Below are positions 25,310 to 34,893 of a stretch of DNA of 60,414 nt, piece after piece. The notes beneath the pieces were generated by a model that did no database searches, was not told the DNA's origin, and saw nothing but the letters and a program-made list of their open reading frames with translations. The translations under genes were made by a program, and so were the position numbers. The first letter of the stretch is position 1; each line of letters begins with the position of its first letter. This DNA comes from JBKCUK01 sp046318415 (GTDB lineage Bacteria; Pseudomonadota; Alphaproteobacteria; Caedimonadales; Caedimonadaceae): the NCBI GenBank assembly GCA_046318415.1, contig JBKCUK010000014.1, positions 1 to 60,414 of the forward strand. The letters run 5' to 3'.

Positions 25310-26812
25310 ATGAGTGCAGCTCCTAGAACTGAATTGTTGTCGGTTGCTGATACCGTTGCCCGTGAAAAAGGCATTGATCGTGAAGAGGTGTTGGAAGCCA
25401 TGGAAATGGCCATCCAAAAGGCAAGCCGCGCCAAGTATGGTTTTGAGCGCGATATCCGGGCCAGCATCAATCGTAAAACCGGCGAGATTTCACTCATGGC
25501 TTGCCGTGAAGTTGTGGAAGAGGTGGAAAACGAAATCACCCAAATAACATTGGCAGAAGCTAAGGAGATGGATCCAGATCTGAAAATCGGGGATTTGCTG
25601 ACAGAACCTTTGCCCCCCATTGATTTTGGACGCGTAGCCGCGCAAACGGCAAAGCAAGTCATTTTTCAGCGTGTTCGCGATGCCGAGCGCTTGCGCCAGT
25701 ACGAAGAATACAAGGACCGCGTTGGCGAGATCATCAATGGTCAAGTCAAGCGCGTCGAATTTGGTAATGTATACGTTGAGCTCGGTCACGCAGAAGCATT
25801 TATGGCGCGCGATCAGTTGATTCCTCGCGAAGTGGTGCGCCCCGGAGATCGCGTGCGGGCCTACATCATGGACGTGCGTCATGAGCCCCGCGGACCGCAG
25901 ATCTTCTTGTCGCGCAGTCATCCGCAATTCATGGCGCGTTTGTTCGCTCAGGAAGTGCCAGAAATTTACGAAGGTGTCATCGAAATCAAGGCGGTGGCCC
26001 GCGATCCCGGTAGCCGCGCCAAGATGGCCGTCACAGCTGCTGATAAATCCCTTGACCCCGTAGGGGCTTGCGTTGGACTTCGGGGAACCCGTGTCCAAGC
26101 GGTGATCAATGAGCTGCGTGGTGAAAAGATCGACATTATTCCATGGTCTCCGAATCCAGCTGTCTTTGTGGTTAATGCCTTGGTGCCAGCTGAGGTCTCT
26201 AAAGTGGTGTTGGATGAAGAAAGTAACCGCCTTGAGGTTGTGGTGCCGGATGAGCAGCTGAGTCTTGCCATTGGCCGTCGCGGTCAAAATGTGCGTTTGG
26301 CGGGTGAGCTCACCGGCTGGGCCATTGATGTGCTGTCCGAGTCTATCGAGGCTGAGCGCCGGGGTGCTGAAACGAAAGCACGCCTGGAGCTTTTCATGGA
26401 AGCCCTGGATGTGGATGATGTGTTGGCCCACTTGCTGATTGCCGAGGGCTTTACCACAGTCGAAGAAGTCGCAAGCCTGCCGCTGGAAGACTTCTTGAAT
26501 ATCGAAGGCTTTGAAGAAGAATTGGTGCATGAGCTGCAAAATCGTGCCCGCAATTTTGTTGCAAAGCAAAATGAAGTGTTCATGGAGACCTGCCGTAATC
26601 TCAAGGTTGCGGATGATCTGATGAATTTCCAAGGTCTGACACCAAAGATGTTGGCAGCACTTGCAGAAGCAGATATTAAAAGCCTTGATGACTTTGCCGA
26701 TCTTGCAGCAGACGAGTTGCAAGAAATCATCTTGGGCTTGAACCGCCAAGAGGCTCAATCCATGATCATGCGGGCGCGTGAGCATTGGTTTGAGAAGGAC
26801 TCTCAGGCGTAA
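25310..26812 (+). CDS. nusA: Transcription termination/antitermination protein NusA
   Basis: This protein has 500 residues. Order of domains: the NusA N-terminal RNA-polymerase-binding domain (1-125), S1 (about 135-200, GQVKRVEFGNVYVELG), KH1 and KH2 (with GACVGLRGTRVQAV and AIGRRGQNVRLA), and two C-terminal helix-hairpin-helix AR-like repeats (ending LNRQEAQSMIMRAREHWF). It controls pausing, termination and antitermination. It lies 55 bases after rimP. The ylxR gene that often separates nusA and infB is absent. Confidence 0.95.
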   Translation: MSAAPRTELLSVADTVAREKGIDREEVLEAMEMAIQKASRAKYGFERDIRASINRKTGEISLMACREVVEEVENEITQITLAEAKEMDPDLKIGDLLTEPLPPIDFGRVAAQTAKQVIFQRVRDAERLRQYEEYKDRVGEIINGQVKRVEFGNVYVELGHAEAFMARDQLIPREVVRPGDRVRAYIMDVRHEPRGPQIFLSRSHPQFMARLFAQEVPEIYEGVIEIKAVARDPGSRAKMAVTAADKSLDPVGACVGLRGTRVQAVINELRGEKIDIIPWSPNPAVFVVNALVPAEVSKVVLDEESNRLEVVVPDEQLSLAIGRRGQNVRLAGELTGWAIDVLSESIEAERRGAETKARLELFMEALDVDDVLAHLLIAEGFTTVEEVASLPLEDFLNIEGFEEELVHELQNRARNFVAKQNEVFMETCRNLKVADDLMNFQGLTPKMLAALAEADIKSLDDFADLAADELQEIILGLNRQEAQSMIMRAREHWFEKDSQA

Positions 26813-26847
26813 ATGGTGACTAATTTCGCGGACGAAAGGCGATAAGC

Positions 26848-29565
26848 ATGGCTGATGACAGCAAAAGCGAAGAGAAGAAGACCCTCAGCTTGTCGGGTAA
26901 ATTAAAGCTGGGCGCAAGACCGGGTGAAGCTGGTCAGATTCGCCAGAGTTTTTCCCATGGTCGTTCAAAGACCGTGGCCGTGGAAGTGCGTCGTAGGCGT
27001 CCCCTTGAGCGTGGTTCATTGGAAGAGACAGCCCTGAAATCCGGTGCAGCCCCTGGTTCTGCAGCCGCAGGATCTGCTGCGAGCGGTGAATTAACGGCCT
27101 CCGAGTGGGAATCACGTTTGAAAGCGGTTCAGGGAGCGCTTCAAGGTGGCGAGGCCGATGCCCTGGAGCGTGAGCGTCAGAGGTGGGCCGAGCAAGAAGC
27201 GCAGCGCCTGAGAGATGAGGCAGACGCCAAGGCCCGCGCGGAAGAAGAGCAACGTAAACTCGAAGAAGAGCAAGCAAAAGCAAAAGAGCAGCCAAAAGAA
27301 AAAACAGCTGCCCCTCAAGCAGAGCCGGCCGCAAAGTCTGAGGCGCCCTCAAAAGTTGAAGCTGCAGTTCAGCCAGCCGTGAAGGCCGATTCTCCGGCGA
27401 CGACAGGTTACACTCCACCTCGTGTTTTCATGACAGAGGTGGTGATTCCAAAGGCCTCCTCAAGGCCCGCACCCACGCCTGCTCCAGCTGTAAAACCAGC
27501 ACAGCCCGAAGCAGCAGCGGCGCCTGCGCCACGCAGGCCCGAAGGCCAGGCTGTCAGAGCGTTTGATGATCTGGAAGACGAGTCGGGAGTAAAGAAGGCC
27601 CCAGCTGGACGCTCAACCGCCCGCAAAGCTGGCGCAGAGCTGCAGAAAAAAATGAATAAAAATCAACTTCATCGACTCACCTTCGCGGATGTAGTGAGTG
27701 GTGAAGACGAAGATCGCCCCCTTGGCGGGCCTCGGACATACCGGCGCAAAATGTCCCGCGGTCGAGATAAGGCCAAACGCGCTCAAAACATTGCGGAGTC
27801 TATGAAAATCGTGCGTGAGGTGATCATCCCTGAAGTCATCAGTGTGCAAGAGCTATCCAATCGTATGGCAGTGCGCGGTGCTGACTTGATTAAAAAACTG
27901 ATGTCCATGGGCATGATGGTGACCATCAACCAGGAAATCGACGGCGATACCGCCGAGATGTTGGCGGCAGACTACGGGCACCAAGTCAAGCGTGTTGCCT
28001 CGTCGGATGTTGAGACGGCGCTTCAGGTTGATGAAGATGATCCTGAGATGCTGCATCCGCGGGCGCCTGTGGTGACCGTTATGGGTCACGTTGACCATGG
28101 TAAGACCTCTTTGTTGGATGCGATTCGCCGCACCGACGTGGTCAGTGGTGAGGCGGGTGGAATCACCCAACATATTGGTGCCTACCAAGTGACGCTGAAG
28201 TCTGGCCAGAAAATTAGCTTTATTGATACGCCTGGCCACGCCGCCTTTACCGAGATGCGTGCGCGCGGTGCTAACGTGACAGACATTGTTGTGCTCGTTG
28301 TTGCGGCCGATGATGGCATCATGGAGCAAACGGTCGAGGCCATTCACCATGCTAAAGCAGCAGGTGTGCCTATCATTGTTGCCATCAACAAAATTGATAA
28401 ACCAAACGCCAACCCCGATCGGGTCCGTAACGAGCTGTTGCAGCACGAACTGGTTTTAGAAGAGCTGGGCGGTGATATTCTCGCCGTTGAAGTCTCGGCC
28501 AAAACCGGATTGAACATTGATAAGCTTGAAGAAGCCATTTTGTTGCAGGCCGAAATCCTGGATCTGAAGGCCAATCCAAATCGCTCGGCCCAGGGTGTGG
28601 TCATTGAGGCGAAAATGGATAAGGGCCGTGGTCCTGTTGCCACCGTTTTGGTGCAGCGGGGTACGCTACAAATCGGCGATATCTTTGTTGCTGGCGCCCA
28701 GTGGGGCCGTGTGCGTGCGCTGGTGGATGACAAAGCCCATCAGTTGAAATCGGCATCTCCTGCCATGCCCGTTGAGGTTCTAGGCCTCAGTGGTGCGCCG
28801 GTTCCAGGTGACGATTTTGCTGTGGTGGATTCTGAAGCCAAAGCCCGCGAGGTGGCTGAGTACCGCCAGCGTCGCGATCGTGAACAGCAGGCTGCAGCTA
28901 AAAAGCGCACCAGTATGGAAGATCTCCTAGCGCAACATGCCAGCGGCATCAAAGAGCTGCCGATGATCGTCAAAACCGATGTTCAGGGCTCCCTGGAAGC
29001 CATCGTGGCTTCTCTTGCCAAGATGGGGACCAACGAAGTTGTGGCCCGCGTGTTGCACTCAGGTGTGGGCGCCATCACCGAAAGCGATGTGATTTTGGCC
29101 AAAGCTTCTGGCGGTTGTATCATGGGCTTTAACGTGCGTGCTAACGCCCAGGCCCGCGAGCTTGCCGCCCGCGAAGGGGTCGAGATCCGTTATTACGCCA
29201 TCATCTACGACTTGTTGGACGACGTGAAGGCGATTTTGGGTGGTCTTCTGGCCCCGACCCTGCGTGAACAGTTCCTTGGCAACGTTGAGATTCGCGAAGT
29301 CTTCAATATCACCAAGGTTGGTAAGATTGCCGGCTGCTATGTGACCGAGGGTGTTGTGAAACGTGGTGCGAAGGTTCGACTGCTTCGCGATAACGTGGTG
29401 ATTCACGAAGGTACCCTGAAAACCCTGCGTCGTTTCAAGGACGAGGTCAAGGAAGCGCGTGAAGGTTTCGAGTGTGGTATTGCCTTCGAGAATTACCAAG
29501 ACATCCGCGTGGGTGACATTGTGGAATGCTTCGACATCGAAAGCATTGCCCGGACCCTGGAGTAG
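26848..29565 (+). CDS. infB: Translation initiation factor IF-2
   Basis: This protein has 905 residues. The long N-terminal region (1-310) is Ala/Glu/Lys/Pro-rich and highly charged. Then come the IF2_N domain (VISVQELSNRMAVRG) and the GTPase domain (about 405-575) with G1 GHVDHGKTSLLD, G3 DTPGH and G4 NKID. Domains II, III and IV follow to the C-terminus. The GTPase brings initiator tRNA to the 30S subunit. The stop is 6 bases before rbfA. Confidence 0.96.
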   Translation: MADDSKSEEKKTLSLSGKLKLGARPGEAGQIRQSFSHGRSKTVAVEVRRRRPLERGSLEETALKSGAAPGSAAAGSAASGELTASEWESRLKAVQGALQGGEADALERERQRWAEQEAQRLRDEADAKARAEEEQRKLEEEQAKAKEQPKEKTAAPQAEPAAKSEAPSKVEAAVQPAVKADSPATTGYTPPRVFMTEVVIPKASSRPAPTPAPAVKPAQPEAAAAPAPRRPEGQAVRAFDDLEDESGVKKAPAGRSTARKAGAELQKKMNKNQLHRLTFADVVSGEDEDRPLGGPRTYRRKMSRGRDKAKRAQNIAESMKIVREVIIPEVISVQELSNRMAVRGADLIKKLMSMGMMVTINQEIDGDTAEMLAADYGHQVKRVASSDVETALQVDEDDPEMLHPRAPVVTVMGHVDHGKTSLLDAIRRTDVVSGEAGGITQHIGAYQVTLKSGQKISFIDTPGHAAFTEMRARGANVTDIVVLVVAADDGIMEQTVEAIHHAKAAGVPIIVAINKIDKPNANPDRVRNELLQHELVLEELGGDILAVEVSAKTGLNIDKLEEAILLQAEILDLKANPNRSAQGVVIEAKMDKGRGPVATVLVQRGTLQIGDIFVAGAQWGRVRALVDDKAHQLKSASPAMPVEVLGLSGAPVPGDDFAVVDSEAKAREVAEYRQRRDREQQAAAKKRTSMEDLLAQHASGIKELPMIVKTDVQGSLEAIVASLAKMGTNEVVARVLHSGVGAITESDVILAKASGGCIMGFNVRANAQARELAAREGVEIRYYAIIYDLLDDVKAILGGLLAPTLREQFLGNVEIREVFNITKVGKIAGCYVTEGVVKRGAKVRLLRDNVVIHEGTLKTLRRFKDEVKEAREGFECGIAFENYQDIRVGDIVECFDIESIARTLE

Positions 29566-29571
29566 AGTCCC

Positions 29572-30012
29572 ATGAGTCGACGTTTTCATGAACCTGGGCC
29601 TTCCCAGCGCCAATTGCGCGTTGGTGAGGAAGTCCGGCATTTGCTGGCTGAGATGCTCAGCCGAGAGGCCTACGATGATCCGGTATTGCAGCGGGCCTCT
29701 GTAACCGTGACGGAGGTTCGGATCTCGCCTGATTTTCGTCATGCCCGGGTTTATGTGATGCCGCTGGGGGGCAAAGAGGTCGCGGCTGTTGTGGCCAGCC
29801 TTAACGCCCAAGCATCCCATTTTCGAGGTCAACTGGGGCGTCAACTGACCATTAAATATATTCCCAAACTCTTCTTTACCGAAGATACGACCTTTGAGGC
29901 CGGCGGTCGCATTGATGCGCTGATGCGCAATGAGAAAGTTGCCCGTGACTTAACGCCTCGCGGGGAAGGGGACGCTTCTTCTTCTAAGGATTTCCCTGAG
30001 GATCATGACTAA
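29572..30012 (+). CDS. rbfA: Ribosome-binding factor A
   Basis: This small KH-type protein of 146 residues takes part in 16S rRNA 5' end maturation and cold adaptation. Motifs: RQLRVGEEVRHLLAEML, VTVTEVRISPDFRHARVYV and KYIPKLFFTEDTTFE. The C-terminal tail is acidic and variable. It overlaps truB by 8 bases, indicating translational coupling. Confidence 0.94.
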   Translation: MSRRFHEPGPSQRQLRVGEEVRHLLAEMLSREAYDDPVLQRASVTVTEVRISPDFRHARVYVMPLGGKEVAAVVASLNAQASHFRGQLGRQLTIKYIPKLFFTEDTTFEAGGRIDALMRNEKVARDLTPRGEGDASSSKDFPEDHD

Positions 30013-30901
30013 GCCCCATGGTTGGCTGGTTCTCAATAAACCTCGGGGTATGACCTCAACCCGTGCTGTATCCCTGGTGAAGCGTCTTTTTCGGGGCGTC
30101 AAAGTGGGGCATGGCGGGACTTTAGATCCCCTTGCAGAGGGTGTGCTACCCATCGCCTTAGGAGAGGCAACCAAGACCTTATCTTATGTGATGGATGGCA
30201 TCAAAACCTACGCCTTTAGTGCCGTGTGGGGCGAACAGCGCAGCACGGATGATGCTGAAGGAGAGGTGGTGGCAACCTCCACGAAGATACCGACTTTAGA
30301 GGAAATTCTGAGCGCCGTTTCCCCATTTCAAGGACAAATTTTACAGACACCGCCCGATTATTCCGCCCTTTGGGTCGACGGAAAGCGGGCCTATGACTTG
30401 GCCCGAGAGGGCCAAGAAGTGACCTTGGCGCCTCGGCCTGTGATGGTCCATGCATTTGAGGTGACACAAACAGAAGCCCATCAAGCGCATTTTGTCGCAA
30501 CTGTTGGTAAAGGCACCTACATTCGCGCCTTAGTTCGGGACTTGGCAAAGGCCCTTCACACTTGCGCTTACGCGGGCTATATACGGCGCACCAGGGTGGG
30601 GCGATTTGATTTATCTCACGCCCTTGATGCGGAAAATCTTGCATCCATGACCCAAGACAGCGTATTAAGTCATATACAACCGATCGAACACGTGCTGGAC
30701 GACATCCCGGCCGTTGTTTTAGAGATGCCTGAAGCCGCACGGTTGCGGAACGGGCAGTCGGTGAGGCCGGCGATCACAGCTGCCCTGTCCAACGCAACAT
30801 CCGATAAGGGTGTGTTGTGTCTGGATTGCAAGGGTGTGCCTGTTGCGCTTGCAACCTTCGCTGAGGGTTTGCTGCATCCCCGCCGGGGCTTTAATTTTTG
30901 A
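30005..30901 (+). CDS. truB: tRNA pseudouridine(55) synthase TruB
   Basis: This 298-residue protein makes pseudouridine 55 in the T loop of tRNAs. The catalytic Asp is in GHGGTLDPLAEGVLPIALGE. Other motifs are KPRGMTST at the N-terminus, KTYAFSAVWGEQRSTDDAEG and GKGTYIRALVRDLA. The C-terminal PUA-like part is short. It sits in the usual place between rbfA and rpsO. Confidence 0.95.
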   Translation: MTKPHGWLVLNKPRGMTSTRAVSLVKRLFRGVKVGHGGTLDPLAEGVLPIALGEATKTLSYVMDGIKTYAFSAVWGEQRSTDDAEGEVVATSTKIPTLEEILSAVSPFQGQILQTPPDYSALWVDGKRAYDLAREGQEVTLAPRPVMVHAFEVTQTEAHQAHFVATVGKGTYIRALVRDLAKALHTCAYAGYIRRTRVGRFDLSHALDAENLASMTQDSVLSHIQPIEHVLDDIPAVVLEMPEAARLRNGQSVRPAITAALSNATSDKGVLCLDCKGVPVALATFAEGLLHPRRGFNF

Positions 30902-30919
30902 TCAAGAAAGGAACATCCG

Positions 30920-31189
30920 ATGTCGATTACGACCGCACGTAAGTCCGAAATCGTTAAAGAATACGCAACAAAGCCAGGTGATACCGGATCTCCTGAAGTG
31001 CAGGTAGCCTTGTTGACTGCTCGCATTCAAGACCTGACGGCTCACTTGATCACCCATAAGAAGGATCACCACTCACGTCGTGGTCTGCTGATTATGGTTA
31101 ACCAACGCCGTCGCATGCTGGGCTACCTTAAGGATAAGGATGCCGCACGTTACGAAGCGTTGATTAAGCGTCTTGGACTGCGCCGCTAG
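30920..31189 (+). CDS. rpsO: 30S ribosomal protein S15
   Basis: This 89-residue protein matches the S15 family over its full length (GDTGSPEVQVALLT, LTAHLITHKKDHHSRRGLL, RRRMLGYLK). It binds 16S rRNA early in assembly and often represses its own translation. AAGAAAGGA precedes the ATG. It lies 18 bases after truB and is followed by a hairpin before pnp. Confidence 0.97.
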   Translation: MSITTARKSEIVKEYATKPGDTGSPEVQVALLTARIQDLTAHLITHKKDHHSRRGLLIMVNQRRRMLGYLKDKDAARYEALIKRLGLRR

Positions 31190-31209
31190 TTCTTCTTTTT
31201 TTAAGCGAT

Positions 31210-31239
31210 CGCCTTCATGCACTATGCTGCGTGAAGGCG
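31210..31239 (+). terminator. Stem-loop between rpsO and pnp
   Basis: CGCCTTCA (31210-31217), 14-base loop, TGAAGGCG (31232-31239), followed by TTCTGCTATCTTTT. It may be a partial terminator of rpsO or a processing site in the pnp leader. In E. coli this interval carries both, with RNase III/PNPase autoregulation. Confidence 0.55.
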
Positions 31240-31294
31240 TTCTGCTATCTTTTCACCGTAACTATCCTTAAATGTTTAAAAATATGAGATTTGT

Positions 31295-33421
31295 ATGTTT
31301 CAGATAACACGTAAAGAAATGGAATGGGGTGGGCGTCGCTTGGTGCTAGAGACTGGAAAAGTCGCCCGCCAAGCAGATGGTGCCGTTGTTGCAACCTATG
31401 GTGAGACCAGCGTTTTATGTACGGTCGTTGCCGCTAAGGAAGCCCAGCCCGGCGTCGATTTCTTTCCCTTAAGCGTTCATTACCAAGAGCGCGCCTTCGC
31501 GGCCGGTAAAATCCCCGGTGGCTATTTTAAGCGCGAGGGTAAACCATCTGAGCGCGAAGTTCTGACATCACGTTTGATCGACCGGCCCATTCGTCCGCTG
31601 TTCCCTGAAGGTTTCCGCAATGAAACCCAAGTGGTGTGCACTTTGTTGTCCTATGACCTGGAGAATGATCCAGATATCGTGGCGATGATTGGTGCGTCTG
31701 CGGCTCTTGCCATTTCCGGTGTGCCTTTCCTCGGCCCCATTGCAGGTGCACGTGTTGGTTATCAAGACGGTCAATACGTTTTGAACATGACTAACGATAA
31801 GTTGGCTGACTCAGCCCTGGATCTGGTTGTTGCTGGCACTGCCGAGGGTGTGCTGATGGTCGAGTCCATGGCAAGTGAGCTTTCGGAAGAAGTCATGCTG
31901 GGCGCCGTCAACTTCGGCCATGAGAATCTTCAGGGCGTGATTAAGCTCATTGAAGAAATGAAGGCTGAGGCGGGCAAACCGCAGTGGGCTGCTGCTGAAG
32001 TGAGCGAATCTGAAAAGACCCTTTATAAGAATATCGAAAAACTGTGTGCTGACGATCTGCGCGCAGCGTATCAGGAAACCCTGAAGCAAGTTCGTTACGA
32101 GCGCGTTGCAGCCGTGCGCCAAAAAGCGGTTGAGGCATTCCATAACGAGGAAACCTCGGAGCAGCACGTGGTCGCCCAGTTCAAAAAGCTGGAAATGAAT
32201 ATCGTTCGCGGCAATATCCTTGATCGTCAGCAGCGCATTGACGGTCGTGCCATGAATGCCATCCGCCCGATCTTGGCCGAGGTCGGCGTACTGCCACGCA
32301 CCCATGGCTCGGCGTTGTTCACCCGCGGGGAAACCCAAGCGATGGTGGTGGCGACCCTTGGTACCAATCAGGACGAGCAGCTGATCGATGCGTTGGAAGG
32401 TGATTACCGCGAGCGCTTCATGCTGCACTATAACTTCCCGCCCTATTCCGTGGGTGAGACTGGCCGCGTGGGAGCGCCTGGGCGTCGTGAAATTGGCCAT
32501 GGTAAGCTGGCTTGGCGCGCTGTGCGCCCCCTCCTGCCGGGCAAGGATCGCTTCCCCTATTGTGTGCGTGTGGTCTCAGAAATCACCGAATCCAATGGTT
32601 CTTCCTCCATGGCAACCGTCTGCGGTTCTTCTTTGGCCATGATGGATGCCGGTGTGCCGCTTGAGCGTCCCATCGCAGGTATTGCCATGGGTTTGGTGAA
32701 AGAGGGCGATAAGTTCCAAGTTCTCTCTGACATCCTCGGCGATGAAGATCACCTGGGCGATATGGACTTTAAAGTTGCGGGTACGGAAAACGGTGTTACC
32801 GCGCTGCAAATGGACATCAAGGTCACCAGCATTACACCTGAAATCATGAAAATTGCGCTGACCCAGGCAAAAGAGGGGCGCATCCATATTTTGGGTGAAA
32901 TGCAAAAGGCTATTACCACAGCGCGTACCGAGCTGAGCTCGAACGCACCACGCATTGTCAGCATTCACATTCCAAAGGATAAGATTCGCGATGTGATTGG
33001 AACTGGCGGTAAGGTCATTCGAGAAATTTGTGAGACGACAAAAACTCGTATTGAAATTACCGACGATGGTAAGGTGGATGTAGCCGGCACCAGTGCCACA
33101 GCCATTGATGCAGCGATTGAGCGCATCCGTAATATTACCGCTGAGCCTGAAGTAGGGGCTATTTACAAGGCAACTGTGGCGAAACTCAGCGACTTTGGTG
33201 CTTTTGTGACCTATATGGGCGATAAGTTCGGTTTGGTGCACATCAGTCAGTTGGCCGCCCAACGGGTTGAGCAAGTGAGTGATGTGGTGAAGGTGGGAGA
33301 TCCCGTCTACGTTAAGTTGATGGGCTTTGATGATCGTGGCAAGGCACGCCTCAGCATGAAGGTTGTCGACCAGGCCACCGGTCAAGACATGGAAGCTGCA
33401 GCTCCGGCGGTGGAGGCCTAA
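31295..33421 (+). CDS. pnp: Polyribonucleotide nucleotidyltransferase (PNPase)
   Basis: This 708-residue 3'-5' phosphorolytic exoribonuclease is a degradosome core enzyme. It has two RNase PH domains (N-terminal with GETSVLCTVVA and RPIRPLFPEGF; second with GSALFTRGETQAMVV and FMLHYNFPPYSVGE). A KH domain (IGTGGKVIREICE) and an S1 domain (GAFVTYMGDKFGLVHISQLA) end the protein. It is the last gene of the rimP operon group. Confidence 0.97.
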   Translation: MFQITRKEMEWGGRRLVLETGKVARQADGAVVATYGETSVLCTVVAAKEAQPGVDFFPLSVHYQERAFAAGKIPGGYFKREGKPSEREVLTSRLIDRPIRPLFPEGFRNETQVVCTLLSYDLENDPDIVAMIGASAALAISGVPFLGPIAGARVGYQDGQYVLNMTNDKLADSALDLVVAGTAEGVLMVESMASELSEEVMLGAVNFGHENLQGVIKLIEEMKAEAGKPQWAAAEVSESEKTLYKNIEKLCADDLRAAYQETLKQVRYERVAAVRQKAVEAFHNEETSEQHVVAQFKKLEMNIVRGNILDRQQRIDGRAMNAIRPILAEVGVLPRTHGSALFTRGETQAMVVATLGTNQDEQLIDALEGDYRERFMLHYNFPPYSVGETGRVGAPGRREIGHGKLAWRAVRPLLPGKDRFPYCVRVVSEITESNGSSSMATVCGSSLAMMDAGVPLERPIAGIAMGLVKEGDKFQVLSDILGDEDHLGDMDFKVAGTENGVTALQMDIKVTSITPEIMKIALTQAKEGRIHILGEMQKAITTARTELSSNAPRIVSIHIPKDKIRDVIGTGGKVIREICETTKTRIEITDDGKVDVAGTSATAIDAAIERIRNITAEPEVGAIYKATVAKLSDFGAFVTYMGDKFGLVHISQLAAQRVEQVSDVVKVGDPVYVKLMGFDDRGKARLSMKVVDQATGQDMEAAAPAVEA

Positions 33422-33466
33422 GGGCCTCTCTCCCTGGAGTCCCTGCTTCTTTGAGGAGGTGCACAG

Positions 33467-34867
33467 GTGAAGTCCTTGAATCCGATCTTGTTATCGGGAC
33501 GTGAAGTTTTACCCTTAGTTGAGGGCGGCAAAGGCATCGGCGTTTCCAACGGAGAAAGTTCCGGTGCCTGGGCAAGTGCCGGTGGCGTCGGTACCTTTTC
33601 CGGCGTCAATGCCGATTCTTATGATGATAAGGGTAATCCCATCCCCCAGGTTTATCATGCCCGAACGCGCCGCGAGCGCCACGATGAATTGATAACGTTC
33701 GCCATTCAAGGGGGCATCACCCAAGCGCGCATCGCCCACGATATGGCTGGCGGCCAAGGCCGCTTGCACATGAATGTTCTTTGGGAAATGGGCGGGTGCG
33801 AGCATGTCCTTGAGGGCGTTCTTCAAGGAGCTAAAGGGATTGTGCACGGCATCACTTGTGGGGCAGGCATGCCCTATAAAGTGGCAGAGATTGCTGCACA
33901 GCATGGCGTTTACTATTACCCCATCGTCTCTTCCGCCCGCGCATTTCGGGCGTTGTGGAAGCGTGCCTATCACAAATACCCCGAGCTTCTTGGGGGCGTT
34001 GTTTATGAGGATCCTTGGCTTGCGGGTGGCCACAATGGTCTTTCCAATAGCGAAAATCCCCTCAAACCCGAGGCTCCCTATCAACGGGTCTTAGCCCTTC
34101 GTTTAATGATGCGTGAGCTGAGTGTTGCCGAGACAACACCCATCGTTATGGCTGGCGGGGTATGGTGGCTGCGAGAATGGCAAGATTGGATTGATAATCC
34201 CGAGCTGGGTCCCGTGGCCTTCCAATTCGGAACACGGCCGTTGCTGACCCAGGAAAGCCCCATTTCCAATGCATGGAAACAGCGCCTGCTAACGCTTAAG
34301 CCCGGTGATGTGTTTTTGAATAAATTCAGCCCGACGGGCTTTTATTCCTCGGCCGTGCGCAATGCGTTCCTTGATGATTTGATAGAGCGCTCTAATCGCC
34401 AGGTTGCCTACACCAATGCGCCGCTGCATGACCACCATGTGGAATTGCTGGTGGGGGCCAGAAAACGCAAGATTTATCTGACCCCAGAAGACCATGCAAA
34501 CGCCTTAAAATGGATAGCTTCAGGCTTTGCCGAGGTCATGCGCACCCCGGATCATACGGTGGTTTTTGTGACGCCTGATCAAGCGAACCAAATCCTTCAG
34601 GATCAGATCAATTGCATGGGGTGCCTGTCCGCCTGTAACTTCAGTAATTGGCTGCAGGACGAGCCTTACACAACTGGACGCAAAGCCGACCCCCGCTCAT
34701 TCTGTATTCAAAAAACACTGCAAGATATCGCCCACGGGGGCAGTGTTGATGATTCTTTGATGTTTGCAGGCCATAACGCATACCGTTTTGCTCAAGATCC
34801 GTTTTACGCTGAAGGCTTTATTCCAAGCGTCAAACAGTTGGTTGAGCGGATCATGACGGGTGACTAA
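33467..34867 (+). CDS. Nitronate monooxygenase-like flavoprotein with C-terminal Cys cluster
   Basis: This protein has 466 residues. GTG 33467 is preceded by GAGGAGG at good spacing. The core is a TIM-barrel flavin enzyme of the 2-nitropropane dioxygenase/enoyl reductase FabK type (GSI-like start GKGIGVSNGESSGAWASAGG, HGITCGAGMP, TTPIVMAGGVW, FQFGTRPLLT). The C-terminal extension carries four cysteines, C383-x2-C386-x3-C390-x22-C413 (NCMGCLSACNF), a spacing that could bind a [4Fe-4S] cluster as in some other flavin reductases. The substrate is unknown. It stands between pnp and a peroxiredoxin. Confidence 0.75.
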   Translation: MKSLNPILLSGREVLPLVEGGKGIGVSNGESSGAWASAGGVGTFSGVNADSYDDKGNPIPQVYHARTRRERHDELITFAIQGGITQARIAHDMAGGQGRLHMNVLWEMGGCEHVLEGVLQGAKGIVHGITCGAGMPYKVAEIAAQHGVYYYPIVSSARAFRALWKRAYHKYPELLGGVVYEDPWLAGGHNGLSNSENPLKPEAPYQRVLALRLMMRELSVAETTPIVMAGGVWWLREWQDWIDNPELGPVAFQFGTRPLLTQESPISNAWKQRLLTLKPGDVFLNKFSPTGFYSSAVRNAFLDDLIERSNRQVAYTNAPLHDHHVELLVGARKRKIYLTPEDHANALKWIASGFAEVMRTPDHTVVFVTPDQANQILQDQINCMGCLSACNFSNWLQDEPYTTGRKADPRSFCIQKTLQDIAHGGSVDDSLMFAGHNAYRFAQDPFYAEGFIPSVKQLVERIMTGD

Positions 34868-34893
34868 CTGAACAGAAGTAAAGGAGGAACAAG

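Noticed and set aside
25490..26785. Long minus-strand frame opposite nusA
   Set aside because: nusA is full length with conserved domains on the plus strand; the antisense frame has unnatural composition.
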